Part shown: positions 49,510 through 58,659 of the stretch, one piece after another
How the letters are laid out: each line of letters begins with the position of its first letter
Position numbering within the stretch: position 1 is the first letter of the stretch
From: Rhizobium sp. BK196
Lineage (GTDB): Bacteria; Pseudomonadota; Alphaproteobacteria; Rhizobiales; Rhizobiaceae
Assembly: GCF_014193255.1 (NCBI RefSeq)
Contig: NZ_JACHZB010000010.1
Location: 1 to 64,000 of the forward strand
Reading direction: 5' to 3'
Length of the DNA stretch: 64,000 nt
The notes under the pieces: generated by a model
What the model was told of the DNA's origin: nothing
Databases searched by the model: none
Seen by the model: the letters and a program-made list of their open reading frames with translations, nothing else
Position numbers and translations under genes: made by a program

Positions 49510-50361
49510 TTACTTCTGTTCAAGGAAGGCCTTGAACTTGTCGGCGTAGTCCTTGTGCCAGCGCGACAGCGGCGGACGATTTTCGATGATGTCGCCGATT
49601 GCCCAGGCCATGCGGCGCTCGTCCACCGGGCGGGCGACGTCGTTGTCCGGGCAGAGGATGTAGAAATCGCCGCGCTCCAAGCTTTCAACCATAAAATCGA
49701 CCGTCTGTTCCGGCGTCCAGGCGCCAGCAGGCTTTTCCTGGTGATCGCCCTTGGTTAGGCCGGTAAAGACGAAGCCGGGTATCAGCAGATGCGCGGAAAT
49801 GCCTGCGCGTGCAGTGTTGCGCAGTTCATGCTCAAGCGCTTCGGTGAAAACCTTCACGCCGGCTTTCGAGATGTTGTAGGCGGGATTGCCGGGCGGCGTG
49901 GTGATGCCCTGCTTGGAGCCGGTATTGATGATGAGGCCGGGTTCGCTATGGGCGATCATGCCTGGGCCGAAGGTTCTGACGCCATTGATGACGCCGAGAA
50001 GATTGACGGCGAGGATATTGTCCCAATTGGCCTGAGCGCTGAAAATAGAGGTTTCCGGGCCGATGCCGGCATTGTTCATCAATACGTGCACGCGGCCGAA
50101 ACGCTGGATGACAGCGCGCTCGAGAGCCTCGATCTGCTCCTTCTGCGAGACGTCGGTCTCGACAGCCATCACATGTTCCTGGCCGACGATCCTCTCCAGC
50201 TCGGCGCGCGCTTCCGCGAGCTTTTCGCCACCGAGATCGGCGATGACGACGCTCAAGCCAGCCTTGGCAAAACGCTTTGCAGCGGCGAGGCCGATGCCGG
50301 AAGCACCGCCGGTGATGACGGCAACATTGGATTGCTTGAAAATGTCTTGAATATTTGTCAC
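49510..50361 (-). CDS. Short-chain dehydrogenase/reductase
   Basis: A 283-residue SDR enzyme. NAD(P)-binding TGGASGIGLAAAKRF, NNAGIGPET, the catalytic YNISKAGVKVF (Tyr-x3-Lys) and a preceding Ser/Thr region are present. Its substrate is unknown. I prefer the GTG at 50361, with GAGGAGAGG 10-15 bases upstream; an ATG at 50385 would place that site inside the gene. It is divergent from argG with a 188-base gap. Confidence 0.88.
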   Translation of the reverse strand: MTNIQDIFKQSNVAVITGGASGIGLAAAKRFAKAGLSVVIADLGGEKLAEARAELERIVGQEHVMAVETDVSQKEQIEALERAVIQRFGRVHVLMNNAGIGPETSIFSAQANWDNILAVNLLGVINGVRTFGPGMIAHSEPGLIINTGSKQGITTPPGNPAYNISKAGVKVFTEALEHELRNTARAGISAHLLIPGFVFTGLTKGDHQEKPAGAWTPEQTVDFMVESLERGDFYILCPDNDVARPVDERRMAWAIGDIIENRPPLSRWHKDYADKFKAFLEQK

Positions 50362-50549
50362 GGGACTGGCCTCTCCTCGGAGCATTGTTCGGACGCTGCC
50401 GAATATGGGCTCACGGTTTGCGCTGTCAAACCCTCAGGCGCCGTTTGCTGCCCTCCTTGCCCTTGCGTCACGCGCCAATCTCGCTAAAAGTGCCGAGATA
50501 CCGGGCTTTGCGGGTGTGCCGCGGCCTTCATGCAACGGACCTCATCATC

Positions 50550-51773
50550 ATGGCATCATACAAAGACGTGAAGAAAGTCGTGCTCGCCTATTCGGGCGGT
50601 CTCGATACCTCGATCATCCTGAAGTGGCTGCAGACCGAACTCGGCGCTGAAGTCGTCACCTTCACAGCCGATCTCGGCCAGGGCGAAGAGCTGGAGCCGG
50701 CGCGCAAGAAGGCCGAGCTGCTCGGCATCAAGGAGATCTATATCGAGGACGTGCGCGAGGAATTCGTGCGCGATTTCGTCTTCCCGATGTTCCGTGCCAA
50801 TGCCGTCTACGAAGGCGTCTACCTGCTCGGCACGTCGATTGCCCGTCCGTTGATTTCCAAGCACCTCATCGATATCGCCCGGAAGACGGGTGCCGACGCG
50901 ATTGCCCACGGCGCCACCGGCAAGGGCAATGACCAGGTTCGTTTCGAGCTTTCGGCCTATGCGCTGAACCCCGATATCAAGATCATCGCGCCGTGGCGCG
51001 ACTGGGCCTTCAAGAGCCGTACCGATCTGCTCGAATTCGCCGAGAAGCACCAGATCCCGGTCGCCAAGGACAAGAAGGGTGAGGCTCCCTTCTCCGTCGA
51101 CGCTAACCTGCTGCACTCCTCTTCCGAGGGCAAGGTCCTGGAAGATCCGGCGCAGGAGGCTCCTGAATACGTGCATATGCGCACCATCTCGCCGGAAGCT
51201 GCCCCCGACAAGGCGACCATCATCAAGGTGGGATTCCGCAGGGGCGACGCCGTCTCGATCAACGGCGTCGAGATGTCGCCGGCCACGCTGCTCGCGACCC
51301 TCAACAATTACGGCCGCGACAACGGCATCGGCCGCCTCGACCTTGTCGAGAACCGCTACGTCGGCATGAAATCGCGCGGCGTTTACGAGACTCCCGGCGG
51401 CACGATCCTGCTCGCGGCGCATCGCGCCATCGAGTCGATCACGCTCGACCGCGGCGCTGCTCACCTCAAGGATGAACTGATGCCGCGTTATGCCGAGCTT
51501 ATCTATTACGGCTTCTGGTTCTCGCCGGAGCGCGAAATGCTGCAGGCCCTCATCGACAAGAGCCAGGAGCATGTCGAAGGCGAAGTGACGCTTAAGCTCT
51601 ACAAGGGCAATGTCATGGTCATCGGCCGCGAGAGCGAAAAGTCGCTCTATTCCGACAAGCTCGTCACCTTCGAAGACGACCAGGGCGCTTACGACCAGAA
51701 GGATGCCGCCGGCTTCATCAAGCTCAACGCGTTGCGTCTTCGCACGCTCGGCAAGCGTAACCTGAAGAAATAA
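50550..51773 (+). CDS. argG: Argininosuccinate synthase
   Basis: A 407-residue enzyme joining citrulline and aspartate in arginine synthesis, cytosolic, using ATP. The P-loop AYSGGLDTSIILKWL is near the N-terminus; further landmarks are AHGATGKGNDQVRFEL and DANLLHSSSEGKVLEDP. ATG 50550 gives the family N-terminus MASYKDVKKVVLAYSGG. It lies between two LysE-family exporters. A terminator follows its stop. Confidence 0.98.
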   Translation: MASYKDVKKVVLAYSGGLDTSIILKWLQTELGAEVVTFTADLGQGEELEPARKKAELLGIKEIYIEDVREEFVRDFVFPMFRANAVYEGVYLLGTSIARPLISKHLIDIARKTGADAIAHGATGKGNDQVRFELSAYALNPDIKIIAPWRDWAFKSRTDLLEFAEKHQIPVAKDKKGEAPFSVDANLLHSSSEGKVLEDPAQEAPEYVHMRTISPEAAPDKATIIKVGFRRGDAVSINGVEMSPATLLATLNNYGRDNGIGRLDLVENRYVGMKSRGVYETPGGTILLAAHRAIESITLDRGAAHLKDELMPRYAELIYYGFWFSPEREMLQALIDKSQEHVEGEVTLKLYKGNVMVIGRESEKSLYSDKLVTFEDDQGAYDQKDAAGFIKLNALRLRTLGKRNLKK

Positions 51774-51794
51774 ATCACGCCCGGACCGATATTG

Positions 51795-51829
51795 AAAGGC
51801 TCGCCGGTTCTGCCGCGCGGGCCTTTTTT
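51795..51829 (+). terminator. Terminator after argG
   Basis: AAAGGC and GCCTTT pair around an inner GC-rich fold and are followed by TTTTTG, 21 bases after the argG stop. Confidence 0.7.
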
Positions 51830-51909
51830 GTTGCGCTTATTGCAGGTTGTAACGTCTTGACGCGACAAGGCTATCGCCTAAGCTGAGCCGTCATCACCGG
51901 AGCATTTCC

Positions 51910-52551
51910 ATGCCGCAATCCCTGCTTCTCGGCGCCTTCCTGGCGGCGCTTTTTTATGTGCTCATTCCCGGTCCGGCCTTCCTGCAGCTTCTCGGCATTG
52001 GCGCTGGGCAGGGGCGCAAGGCAGGCGCTTTCTTCATGATGGGCCATCTCGTTGGCGATATTATCTGGTCGGGGCTGGCGCTGATCGCGATCGTCGGTGC
52101 CAAGACGATCGGCACCTTCGTGTTCGACCTGCTGGGGCTTGCCTGCGGTTTCTATCTCGCCTGGATCGGCTGGAGTGCCGTCAATGCCAAGCCGAAGGCC
52201 GAGGGGCAGGCGCTGATGGTAGTGGAGCGACCATTCCGCCGCGGGTTGATTTTCGGCGTCACCAATCCGAAGGGCTATCCGGTGGCGCTTGCCACGTTCA
52301 CGGCGCTGGTTGCGGGATCGGCAAATGCGCTCGATTTTCAGGCCCTGCCGATGCTGCTCAGCGTTTCCTTCGTCGGCTTCGTCACCGCTGACATCATCCT
52401 GATCGGCATCATTGGCGCCGGCGTGGTGCGCCGTTTCTACCGCGCACATGAGCGGCTAATCGTCCGCTGCTCCGGAGTGCTTTTCATAGGCTTTGCCGTC
52501 CAGGCGCTATGGCATGCCACGCCCGGCCTGCTGGGTTGGAGGAAGGCCTGA
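51910..52551 (+). CDS. LysE-family exporter
   Basis: A 213-residue six-helix inner-membrane protein of the LysE superfamily, beginning LLLGAFLAALFYVLIPGPAFLQ with the typical PGPAF loop, then TNPKGYPVALATFTALVAG. It is very diverged from the LysE protein at 48784. Being next to argG it could export a basic amino acid, but that is a guess from position. Its stop is adjacent to the end of the convergent small protein gene. Confidence 0.87.
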   Translation: MPQSLLLGAFLAALFYVLIPGPAFLQLLGIGAGQGRKAGAFFMMGHLVGDIIWSGLALIAIVGAKTIGTFVFDLLGLACGFYLAWIGWSAVNAKPKAEGQALMVVERPFRRGLIFGVTNPKGYPVALATFTALVAGSANALDFQALPMLLSVSFVGFVTADIILIGIIGAGVVRRFYRAHERLIVRCSGVLFIGFAVQALWHATPGLLGWRKA

Positions 52552-52998
52552 TCAGTTTTCGCCGGCGAGAAAGCTGACGACCGACTTCAGCGTTTGAACC
52601 TCATTCGGGTCGCCGATCGACATGGCGATCTGAAGCTGATTTTTGTAATAGTCGAGGTAGTTAAAGCTCGTGCCGTCAGTCACATTGGACAGGTCGATAA
52701 CGTTTCCGAGCGGATCGATCGCGTGCATAGGCAATGGTTCGGATATTGCGGCGAAAGTAATTTGATCGATCAAGCCGCTGTCGAAGCCCTGGCGGGCATA
52801 GCTGCGCAATTCACCCGCACTGACGGCTGTAAAATCAATCGCCTCCCGGCTGTCAAAATCCTGGATCTGGAATGATCCCTGGCCTATGGTCGGCTTGGGC
52901 TCAATTACAATATCAGCGGTCTTCGGACTTTTTGCGTTATTGTTTGTATTATTTTTGAATAGCAAACTCTGAGAAGACCGCAGGGAAAAAATTTCCAT
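52552..52998 (-). CDS. Unknown protein behind a CtrA box
   Basis: A 148-residue soluble protein of no family I recognise. The N-terminal third is Ser/Asn-rich (SSQSLLFKNNTNNNAKSPK), the rest is a compact domain: AGELRSYARQGFDSGLIDQ and IDPLGNVIDLSNVTDG, ending KSVVSFLAGEN. AGAGG lies 8 bases before the ATG at 52998; an ATG 6 bases earlier is too close to it. It is more AT-rich than its neighbours. A perfect CtrA box lies 63 bases upstream. Not a shadow: it has a good ribosome site and uniform structure. Confidence 0.65.
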   Translation of the reverse strand: MEIFSLRSSQSLLFKNNTNNNAKSPKTADIVIEPKPTIGQGSFQIQDFDSREAIDFTAVSAGELRSYARQGFDSGLIDQITFAAISEPLPMHAIDPLGNVIDLSNVTDGTSFNYLDYYKNQLQIAMSIGDPNEVQTLKSVVSFLAGEN

Positions 52999-53060
52999 GC
53001 GCATGTCCTCTTACTTGAAGATCAAAGAAAACTAGCGCCTCGGGCTGATTCGCGTCAATC

Positions 53061-53076
53061 GTTAACGATTGGTTAA
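53061..53076 (-). promoter_or_regulatory. CtrA box upstream of the unknown gene at 52552-52998
   Basis: On the minus strand TTAA, seven bases, TTAAC is an exact match to the CtrA full-site consensus, lying 63-78 bases before the unknown gene start. It is also 127 bases before the divergent M3 peptidase. Confidence 0.55.
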
Positions 53077-53202
53077 TTTTTACGTATCAATTCTTGCCCA
53101 CAAGATTTAGCCGGGCGGACAAAAGCCCCAGCCGCCCACATATCAATTCCGTTGGGGCCTCTCTATATTATCGATCGACCGGCCGGCATAAAGGACTTTC
53201 AT

Positions 53203-55290
53203 ATGTCTTCTCCCACTCAATTCAATCAGGCACTTGTCAACTGGAATGGCCTTCATGGCCTGCCGCGTTTTGACGCGATCGCTGACGGTGATTTCGCTGC
53301 TGCCTTCGAGTCCGCACTCGCCTCGCACGAAAGAGAGATCGACGCGATCGCCGGCAACAAGGAGGAACCGAGTTTCGATAATACTGTCGTAGCGCTTGAG
53401 CTCGCCGGCGATGAGCTGTCGCGGGTTTCCGCACTTTTCTGGAACCGGGCAGGTGCTCATACCAACGATGTCATCCAGGCGCTGGAACGGGAAATCTCGC
53501 CAAGAATGTCACGGCACTATTCGAAGATCGGCATGAATGCGGATCTCTTCAAGCGCATTGATACACTCTGGGAAAAGCGCGAAAGCCTCGGTCTGACGCT
53601 GGAGCAGACGCGCGTGCTGGAGCGGCATTGGAAAGGCTTTGTCAAATCGGGCGCAAAGCTGCCGAAGGCAGAGCAGGAGAAGCTTGCGGCGATCAATGAA
53701 AAACTTGCGGGCCTCAGCACCGGCTTCGGGCAGAACGTGCTCGCAGACGAGAAGAGCTGGTCGCTGATCCTCTCCGGTGAAGAAAACCTCATTGGCATTC
53801 CCGATTTCCTGCGCGACGCGATGGCGGCGGCTGCCCGCGAACGCGGTGAGGATGGCAAATATGCCGTAACACTGTCGCGCTCGATCATCGAGCCGTTCCT
53901 GACTTTTTCGGAGCGCCGCGATCTGCGCGAACAGGCCTTCAAGGCCTGGGTGGCGCGTGGCGAAAATGCCGGCGCGACCGACAATCGCGGCATTATCAGA
54001 GAGACTCTTGCCCTGCGTGACGAGGTGGCGAAGCTTCTCGGCTACGGCAACTTCGCCGAATTGAAGCTCGATAACACGATGGCGAAGACACCCCAGGCCG
54101 TGAACGATCTGTTGCGCGCCGTATGGACGAGAGCGGTGAAACGCGCCCGTGAGGAAGAAGCCGATATCGCCGAATTGATTGCGGCCGAGGGCAAGAACCA
54201 TGAGGTTATGCCTTGGGACTGGCGCCATTATGCGGAGAAGATCCGCGCGCAGCGATTCAATTTCTCGGAAGCGGAGCTGAAGCCCTATCTGCAGCTCGAA
54301 AAAATCATCGATGCCTGCTTCGACGTTGCCGGCCGGCTGTTCGGCATTCGCGCCGTCGAGAAGAAGGGCATTGCTGTCTATCATCCCGACGTGCGGGTCT
54401 TCGAGATCCGCGACCGGGACGACAAGCTGGTCGCACTCTTTCTCGGTGATTATTTCGCTCGCAGTTCAAAGCGCTCGGGCGCCTGGATGAGCTCTTTCCA
54501 GTCTCAGCACAAGCTGACGCTGAAGAACGGCCATCACGGCGAGCTACCGATCATCTACAACGTCTGCAACTTCGCAAAGCCCGCAGAAGGCAAGCCGGCG
54601 CTGCTTTCGCTCGATGACGCGCGCACGCTGTTCCACGAGTTCGGCCACGCGCTGCACGGCATGCTCTCCAACGTCACCTATCCCTCGGTATCGGGTACCG
54701 GCGTCTCCCGCGATTTCGTGGAGCTTCCCTCGCAGCTCTATGAGCACTGGCTGACGGTTCCTGCCATCCTCAAGGAATATGCCGTGCATTTCGAAACCGG
54801 AGAGCCGATGCCCCAGGCTCTGCTCGACAAGGTGCTCGCCGCCCGCACCTTCAATTCCGGCTTCAACACCGTGGAGTTCACTTCTTCCGCCTTGGTCGAC
54901 ATGGCCTTCCATACGCGCGACAAGGTGGACGATCCGATGGCCGTTCAGGCTGAGGTGCTTGCGGAGATCGGCATGCCGAAATCGATCGTCATGCGCCACG
55001 CCACGCCGCACTTCCAGCATATCTTCTCCGGCGGTTATTCGGCCGGCTATTATTCCTACATGTGGTCGGAAGTGCTGGATGCAGATGCTTTTGCCGCCTT
55101 CGAAGAGACGGGCGATGCCTTCAACGGCCAGATGGCCGCAAAGCTTCGGGACAACATCTACTCCACTGGCGGCTCCGTCGATCCGGAAAACGCCTACAAG
55201 GCTTTCCGCGGCAAGCTGCCGAGCCCGGACGCAATGCTGGTCAAGAAGGGACTTGCGACCTTCGAGGAATTGACAGGCAGCGACGCTTAA
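53203..55290 (+). CDS. M3 family oligopeptidase (Dcp/OpdA type)
   Basis: A 695-residue metallopeptidase. The zinc site HEFGH (His478-Glu479...His482) lies in TLFHEFGHALHGML. Dcp or OpdA relatives degrade short peptides in the cytosol. ATG 53203 was chosen: upstream 17 in-frame residues are not conserved. Preceding gap contains the CtrA box of the divergent unknown gene. No signal peptide is seen. Confidence 0.92.
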   Translation: MSSPTQFNQALVNWNGLHGLPRFDAIADGDFAAAFESALASHEREIDAIAGNKEEPSFDNTVVALELAGDELSRVSALFWNRAGAHTNDVIQALEREISPRMSRHYSKIGMNADLFKRIDTLWEKRESLGLTLEQTRVLERHWKGFVKSGAKLPKAEQEKLAAINEKLAGLSTGFGQNVLADEKSWSLILSGEENLIGIPDFLRDAMAAAARERGEDGKYAVTLSRSIIEPFLTFSERRDLREQAFKAWVARGENAGATDNRGIIRETLALRDEVAKLLGYGNFAELKLDNTMAKTPQAVNDLLRAVWTRAVKRAREEEADIAELIAAEGKNHEVMPWDWRHYAEKIRAQRFNFSEAELKPYLQLEKIIDACFDVAGRLFGIRAVEKKGIAVYHPDVRVFEIRDRDDKLVALFLGDYFARSSKRSGAWMSSFQSQHKLTLKNGHHGELPIIYNVCNFAKPAEGKPALLSLDDARTLFHEFGHALHGMLSNVTYPSVSGTGVSRDFVELPSQLYEHWLTVPAILKEYAVHFETGEPMPQALLDKVLAARTFNSGFNTVEFTSSALVDMAFHTRDKVDDPMAVQAEVLAEIGMPKSIVMRHATPHFQHIFSGGYSAGYYSYMWSEVLDADAFAAFEETGDAFNGQMAAKLRDNIYSTGGSVDPENAYKAFRGKLPSPDAMLVKKGLATFEELTGSDA

Positions 55291-55448
55291 GACAGTTTGA
55301 TGACATCGAGCAAAGCGGCATGGTGAGAACCATGCCGCAGCTTTCGCGTGCCACCCCCTTTCGCAATCGCGAAAAAAACGGTATGAGCGCGCCAACATAA
55401 ATGGCGCGTCCACTTGGCGTAGCGCCCCAGCCTCAGAGATTATGACAT

Positions 55449-57269
55449 ATGGCACTTCGCAACATCGCGATCATCGCGCACGTTGACCATGGCAAAACGA
55501 CCCTCGTCGACGAGCTTCTGAAACAGTCCGGTTCGTTCCGCGAGAACCAGCGCGTCATGGAACGCGTGATGGACTCCAACGATATCGAAAAAGAACGCGG
55601 CATCACCATTCTCGCCAAGGCGACGTCGATCGAGTGGAAAGACACGCGCATCAACATCGTCGACACGCCCGGCCACGCCGACTTCGGCGGTGAAGTCGAG
55701 CGCATCCTGTCGATGGTGGATGGCGCTATCGTTCTCGTCGATGCTGCCGAAGGCCCGATGCCGCAGACCAAGTTCGTCGTCGGCAAGGCCCTGAAAGTTG
55801 GCCTGCGCCCCATCGTTGCCATCAACAAGATCGACCGCCCGGACGCTCGCGCCGAGGAAGTCGTCAACGAAGTCTTCGACCTTTTTGCCGCGCTCGACGC
55901 GACCGACGAACAGCTCGACTTCCCGATCCTTTACGGTTCCGGCCGTGCCGGCTGGATGAACTACGATCCGGCAGGTCCGACCGATGAAGGTCTCGCGCCG
56001 CTGCTCGACCTCGTCGTCAAGCACGTTCCGGCGCCGAAGGTGGAAGAAGGTCCGTTCCGCATGATCGGCACCATCCTCGAAGCCAACAACTTCCTCGGCC
56101 GCATCATCACCGGCCGTATCGCTTCTGGCTCGATCAAGCCGAACCAGGCAGTCAAGGTTCTGGGCCAAGATGGCAAGCTTATCGAACAGGGCCGTATCTC
56201 CAAGATTCTCGCTTTCCGCGGCATCGAGCGCCAGCCGATTGAAGAAGCCCATGCCGGCGACATCGTTGCCATCGCTGGCCTCTCGAAGGGCACCGTAGCC
56301 GATACCTTCTGCGATCCGTCCGTGACGGAAGCCATGAAGGCCCAGCCGATTGATCCGCCGACCGTTACCATGTCCTTCATTGTCAACGACTCGCCGCTTG
56401 CAGGTACCGAAGGTGACAAGGTCACGAGCCGCGTCATCCGTGACCGTCTGTTGAAGGAAGCGGAAGGTAACGTTGCGCTGAAGATCGAGGAAAGCGCCGA
56501 CAAGGACTCGTTCTTCGTGTCCGGCCGTGGCGAACTTCAGCTCGCCGTTCTCATCGAGAACATGCGCCGCGAAGGCTTCGAGCTTGCCGTTTCGCGTCCG
56601 CGCGTCGTCATGCACAAGGATGACGCCGGTCAGCTTCTCGAGCCGATCGAAGAAGTCCTCATCGACGTTGACGAAGAGCATTCCGGCGTCGTCGTCCAGA
56701 AGATGTCCGAGCGCAAGGCCGAAATGGTCGAGCTTCGCCCGTCGGGTGGCAACCGCGTCCGTCTCGTTTTCTACGCGCCGACCCGCGGCCTCATCGGCTA
56801 CCAGTCGGAACTGCTGACGGATACGCGCGGCACCGCGATCATGAACCGCCTGTTCCACAGCTACCAGCCATACAAGGGTGAGATCGGCGGCCGCGTCAAC
56901 GGCGTACTGCTCGCCAACGAGGCCGGCGAGGCCGTTGCCTATGCCCTGTTCAACCTGGAAGACCGCGGTCCGATGATCATCGACGCCGGCGAGAAGGTCT
57001 ATATGGGCATGATCATCGGCATCCACACGCGCGACAACGACCTCGAAGTCAACGTGCTGAAGGGCAAGAAGCTGACCAACATCCGCGCCGCCGGCAAGGA
57101 TGAAGCCGTGAAGCTCACTCCGCCGATCCGCATGACGCTGGAACGTGCACTTTCCTGGATCCAGGAGGACGAACTGGTCGAAGTGACGCCGAAATCGATC
57201 CGTCTGCGCAAGATGTATCTCGACGCCAACGACCGTAAGCGTTTCGAAAAGTCGAAGGCCGCTCTCTAA
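55449..57269 (+). CDS. typA: Ribosome-associated GTPase TypA/BipA
   Basis: A 606-residue translation-factor GTPase that aids ribosome assembly and stress tolerance. G1 is AHVDHGKTTLVDELL, G2 RGITI, G3 DTPGHADFGGEVER, G4 NKIDRPDARAEEV; the C-terminal end is SIRLRKMYLDANDRKRFEKS. It stands alone, 158 bases after the M3 peptidase, and ends in a strong terminator. Confidence 0.98.
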   Translation: MALRNIAIIAHVDHGKTTLVDELLKQSGSFRENQRVMERVMDSNDIEKERGITILAKATSIEWKDTRINIVDTPGHADFGGEVERILSMVDGAIVLVDAAEGPMPQTKFVVGKALKVGLRPIVAINKIDRPDARAEEVVNEVFDLFAALDATDEQLDFPILYGSGRAGWMNYDPAGPTDEGLAPLLDLVVKHVPAPKVEEGPFRMIGTILEANNFLGRIITGRIASGSIKPNQAVKVLGQDGKLIEQGRISKILAFRGIERQPIEEAHAGDIVAIAGLSKGTVADTFCDPSVTEAMKAQPIDPPTVTMSFIVNDSPLAGTEGDKVTSRVIRDRLLKEAEGNVALKIEESADKDSFFVSGRGELQLAVLIENMRREGFELAVSRPRVVMHKDDAGQLLEPIEEVLIDVDEEHSGVVVQKMSERKAEMVELRPSGGNRVRLVFYAPTRGLIGYQSELLTDTRGTAIMNRLFHSYQPYKGEIGGRVNGVLLANEAGEAVAYALFNLEDRGPMIIDAGEKVYMGMIIGIHTRDNDLEVNVLKGKKLTNIRAAGKDEAVKLTPPIRMTLERALSWIQEDELVEVTPKSIRLRKMYLDANDRKRFEKSKAAL

Positions 57270-57288
57270 GAGCCTAAGCTGCAGCTTC

Positions 57289-57318
57289 AAACCCCGGCCT
57301 TCGTGCCGGGGTTTTTTA
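57289..57318 (+). terminator. Terminator after typA
   Basis: A perfect 10-bp stem AAACCCCGGC/GCCGGGGTTT with loop CTTCGT, followed by TTTT, 20 bases past the stop. Confidence 0.93.
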
Positions 57319-57353
57319 TTGTGCGCTGCGCCGATTCCGGCTTGTGACAATCG

Positions 57354-57369
57354 TTAAAAAAGCGTTAAA
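57354..57369 (+). promoter_or_regulatory. Near-match CtrA box upstream of an acetyltransferase
   Basis: TTAA, seven bases, TTAAA differs from the CtrA full-site consensus only at its last base. It lies 98 bases before the acetyltransferase gene. Confidence 0.35.
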
Positions 57370-57466
57370 TTTTCTCCGTCGTCCACATATCAAGTCTGTG
57401 GGCAATCGATCACGATGCGGTTGCCGCATATGGTTAATTGCCTCCGGCAGGACCAGAGTAAGCGTT

Positions 57467-57973
57467 ATGAAGACGTTGTCGATCGATGTCCGGCGGGCCG
57501 AACCGCATGATGCCCGAGCCATTTCGGAAGCCCACCGGCTTTCGTGGCAGCATACCTATGCCGGCATCATTCCTCATCGCGCTCTGACCCAGATGATCGA
57601 ACGTCGCGGAGAAAATTGGTGGCGCAAGGCGACCCGCGGTCCGGCAACTTTGCTTGTTTTGGATGTAGCAGGCACCGTTGCAGGCTATGCGACCCTCGGC
57701 CTTAATCGCGCCCGCGCATTGCCTCAGGAAGGCGAAATCTACGAGCTTTATCTGCGCCCGGAATATCAGGGAATCGGTCTCGGAAAACTGCTTTTCGGCG
57801 AAGCCCGGCGGCTGCTGAAATCTCTCGGCTGCAACGGCCTCGTCGTCTGGTGCCTGGAGGAAAACGAGACCGCCGCCAACTTTTATCGCGACCACGGTGG
57901 TATGGACTTCTGTGAGGGCATGGAAAATTTCGACCATAAGCAGATTAAAAAGATCGGCTTTGTTTGGAACTGA
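57467..57973 (+). CDS. GNAT-family N-acetyltransferase
   Basis: A 168-residue acetyltransferase. Motif A is LRPEYQGIGLGKLLFGEARR with the Q-x2-G-x-G pattern, and NETAANFYRDHGG is motif B. Substrate unknown. ATG 57467 begins MKTLSIDVRRAEPHDARA; further upstream residues in frame are not family-like. The typA terminator and a near-CtrA box lie upstream, so it is probably a separate transcription unit. Confidence 0.85.
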   Translation: MKTLSIDVRRAEPHDARAISEAHRLSWQHTYAGIIPHRALTQMIERRGENWWRKATRGPATLLVLDVAGTVAGYATLGLNRARALPQEGEIYELYLRPEYQGIGLGKLLFGEARRLLKSLGCNGLVVWCLEENETAANFYRDHGGMDFCEGMENFDHKQIKKIGFVWN

Positions 57974-58026
57974 TTGCAGGCGCCGAAGGTGCTGCATCTT
58001 TCATTAGAGAAATTCTATATTCTGGG

Positions 58027-58056
58027 GCCTCGCATATTACACATCGCTTGCGAGGC
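58027..58056 (+). promoter_or_regulatory. Hairpin upstream of ppa
   Basis: A perfect 8-bp inverted repeat (GCCTCGCA/TGCGAGGC) encloses a 14-base loop, 66 bases before the ppa start. It may be part of the ppa 5' leader or an operator. Confidence 0.4.
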
Positions 58057-58121
58057 ATGTTGCGTTGCGAGATGAAACCGATTAACTGGCTTCGAGCAAT
58101 TCAACCTCCCGGGAGTTTCCT

Positions 58122-58658
58122 ATGCGCATCGACGCCGTTTCAATCGGTAAGAATCCACCTGAAGACGTCAACGTTATCGTCGAGGTTCCGGTCGGCGGTC
58201 ATCCGATCAAGTATGAAATGGACAAGGAAGCCGGCACGCTGGTCGTCGACCGTTTCCTTTATACGCCGATGACCTACCCGGGGAACTACGGCTTCGTGCC
58301 GCATACGCTCTCGGAAGACGGTGACCCGATCGACGTGCTGATCGCCAGCACCCGTCCGCTTGTTCCGGGCTGCGTTATCAACGTCCGTCCCATCGGCGTT
58401 CTGAAGATGGAAGACAATTCCGGCAAGGATGAGAAGATCATCGCCGTTCCGTCGCCGAAGCTGACGCTACGCTACGAGAAGGTCAAGGACTACACCGACC
58501 TTCCGGAAATCACGCTGAAGCAGATCGAGCACTTCTTCGAGCACTACAAGGATCTGGAACCCGGCAAGTGGGTGAAGATCTACGGCTGGGGCGATTCCAA
58601 GGAAGCCGGTGCGCTCATCCTCGAAGCGATCGAACGCGCCAAGAAAGAAAAGGCCTGA
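58122..58658 (+). CDS. ppa: Inorganic pyrophosphatase
   Basis: A 178-residue family I pyrophosphatase that pulls biosynthetic reactions by removing PPi. The metal-binding block DGDPIDVLI is visible, as are MTYPGNYGFVPHTLSEDG and KDYTDLPEITLKQIEHFFEH. GGGAG lies 8 bases before ATG. It is convergent with the DUF167 gene. Confidence 0.97.
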   Translation: MRIDAVSIGKNPPEDVNVIVEVPVGGHPIKYEMDKEAGTLVVDRFLYTPMTYPGNYGFVPHTLSEDGDPIDVLIASTRPLVPGCVINVRPIGVLKMEDNSGKDEKIIAVPSPKLTLRYEKVKDYTDLPEITLKQIEHFFEHYKDLEPGKWVKIYGWGDSKEAGALILEAIERAKKEKA

Positions 58659-58659
58659 T

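Noticed and set aside
55440..57350. A 636-codon minus-strand open frame across typA.
   Set aside because: It is antisense to typA, an unambiguous GTPase, and arises from the strong third-position bias on the coding strand.
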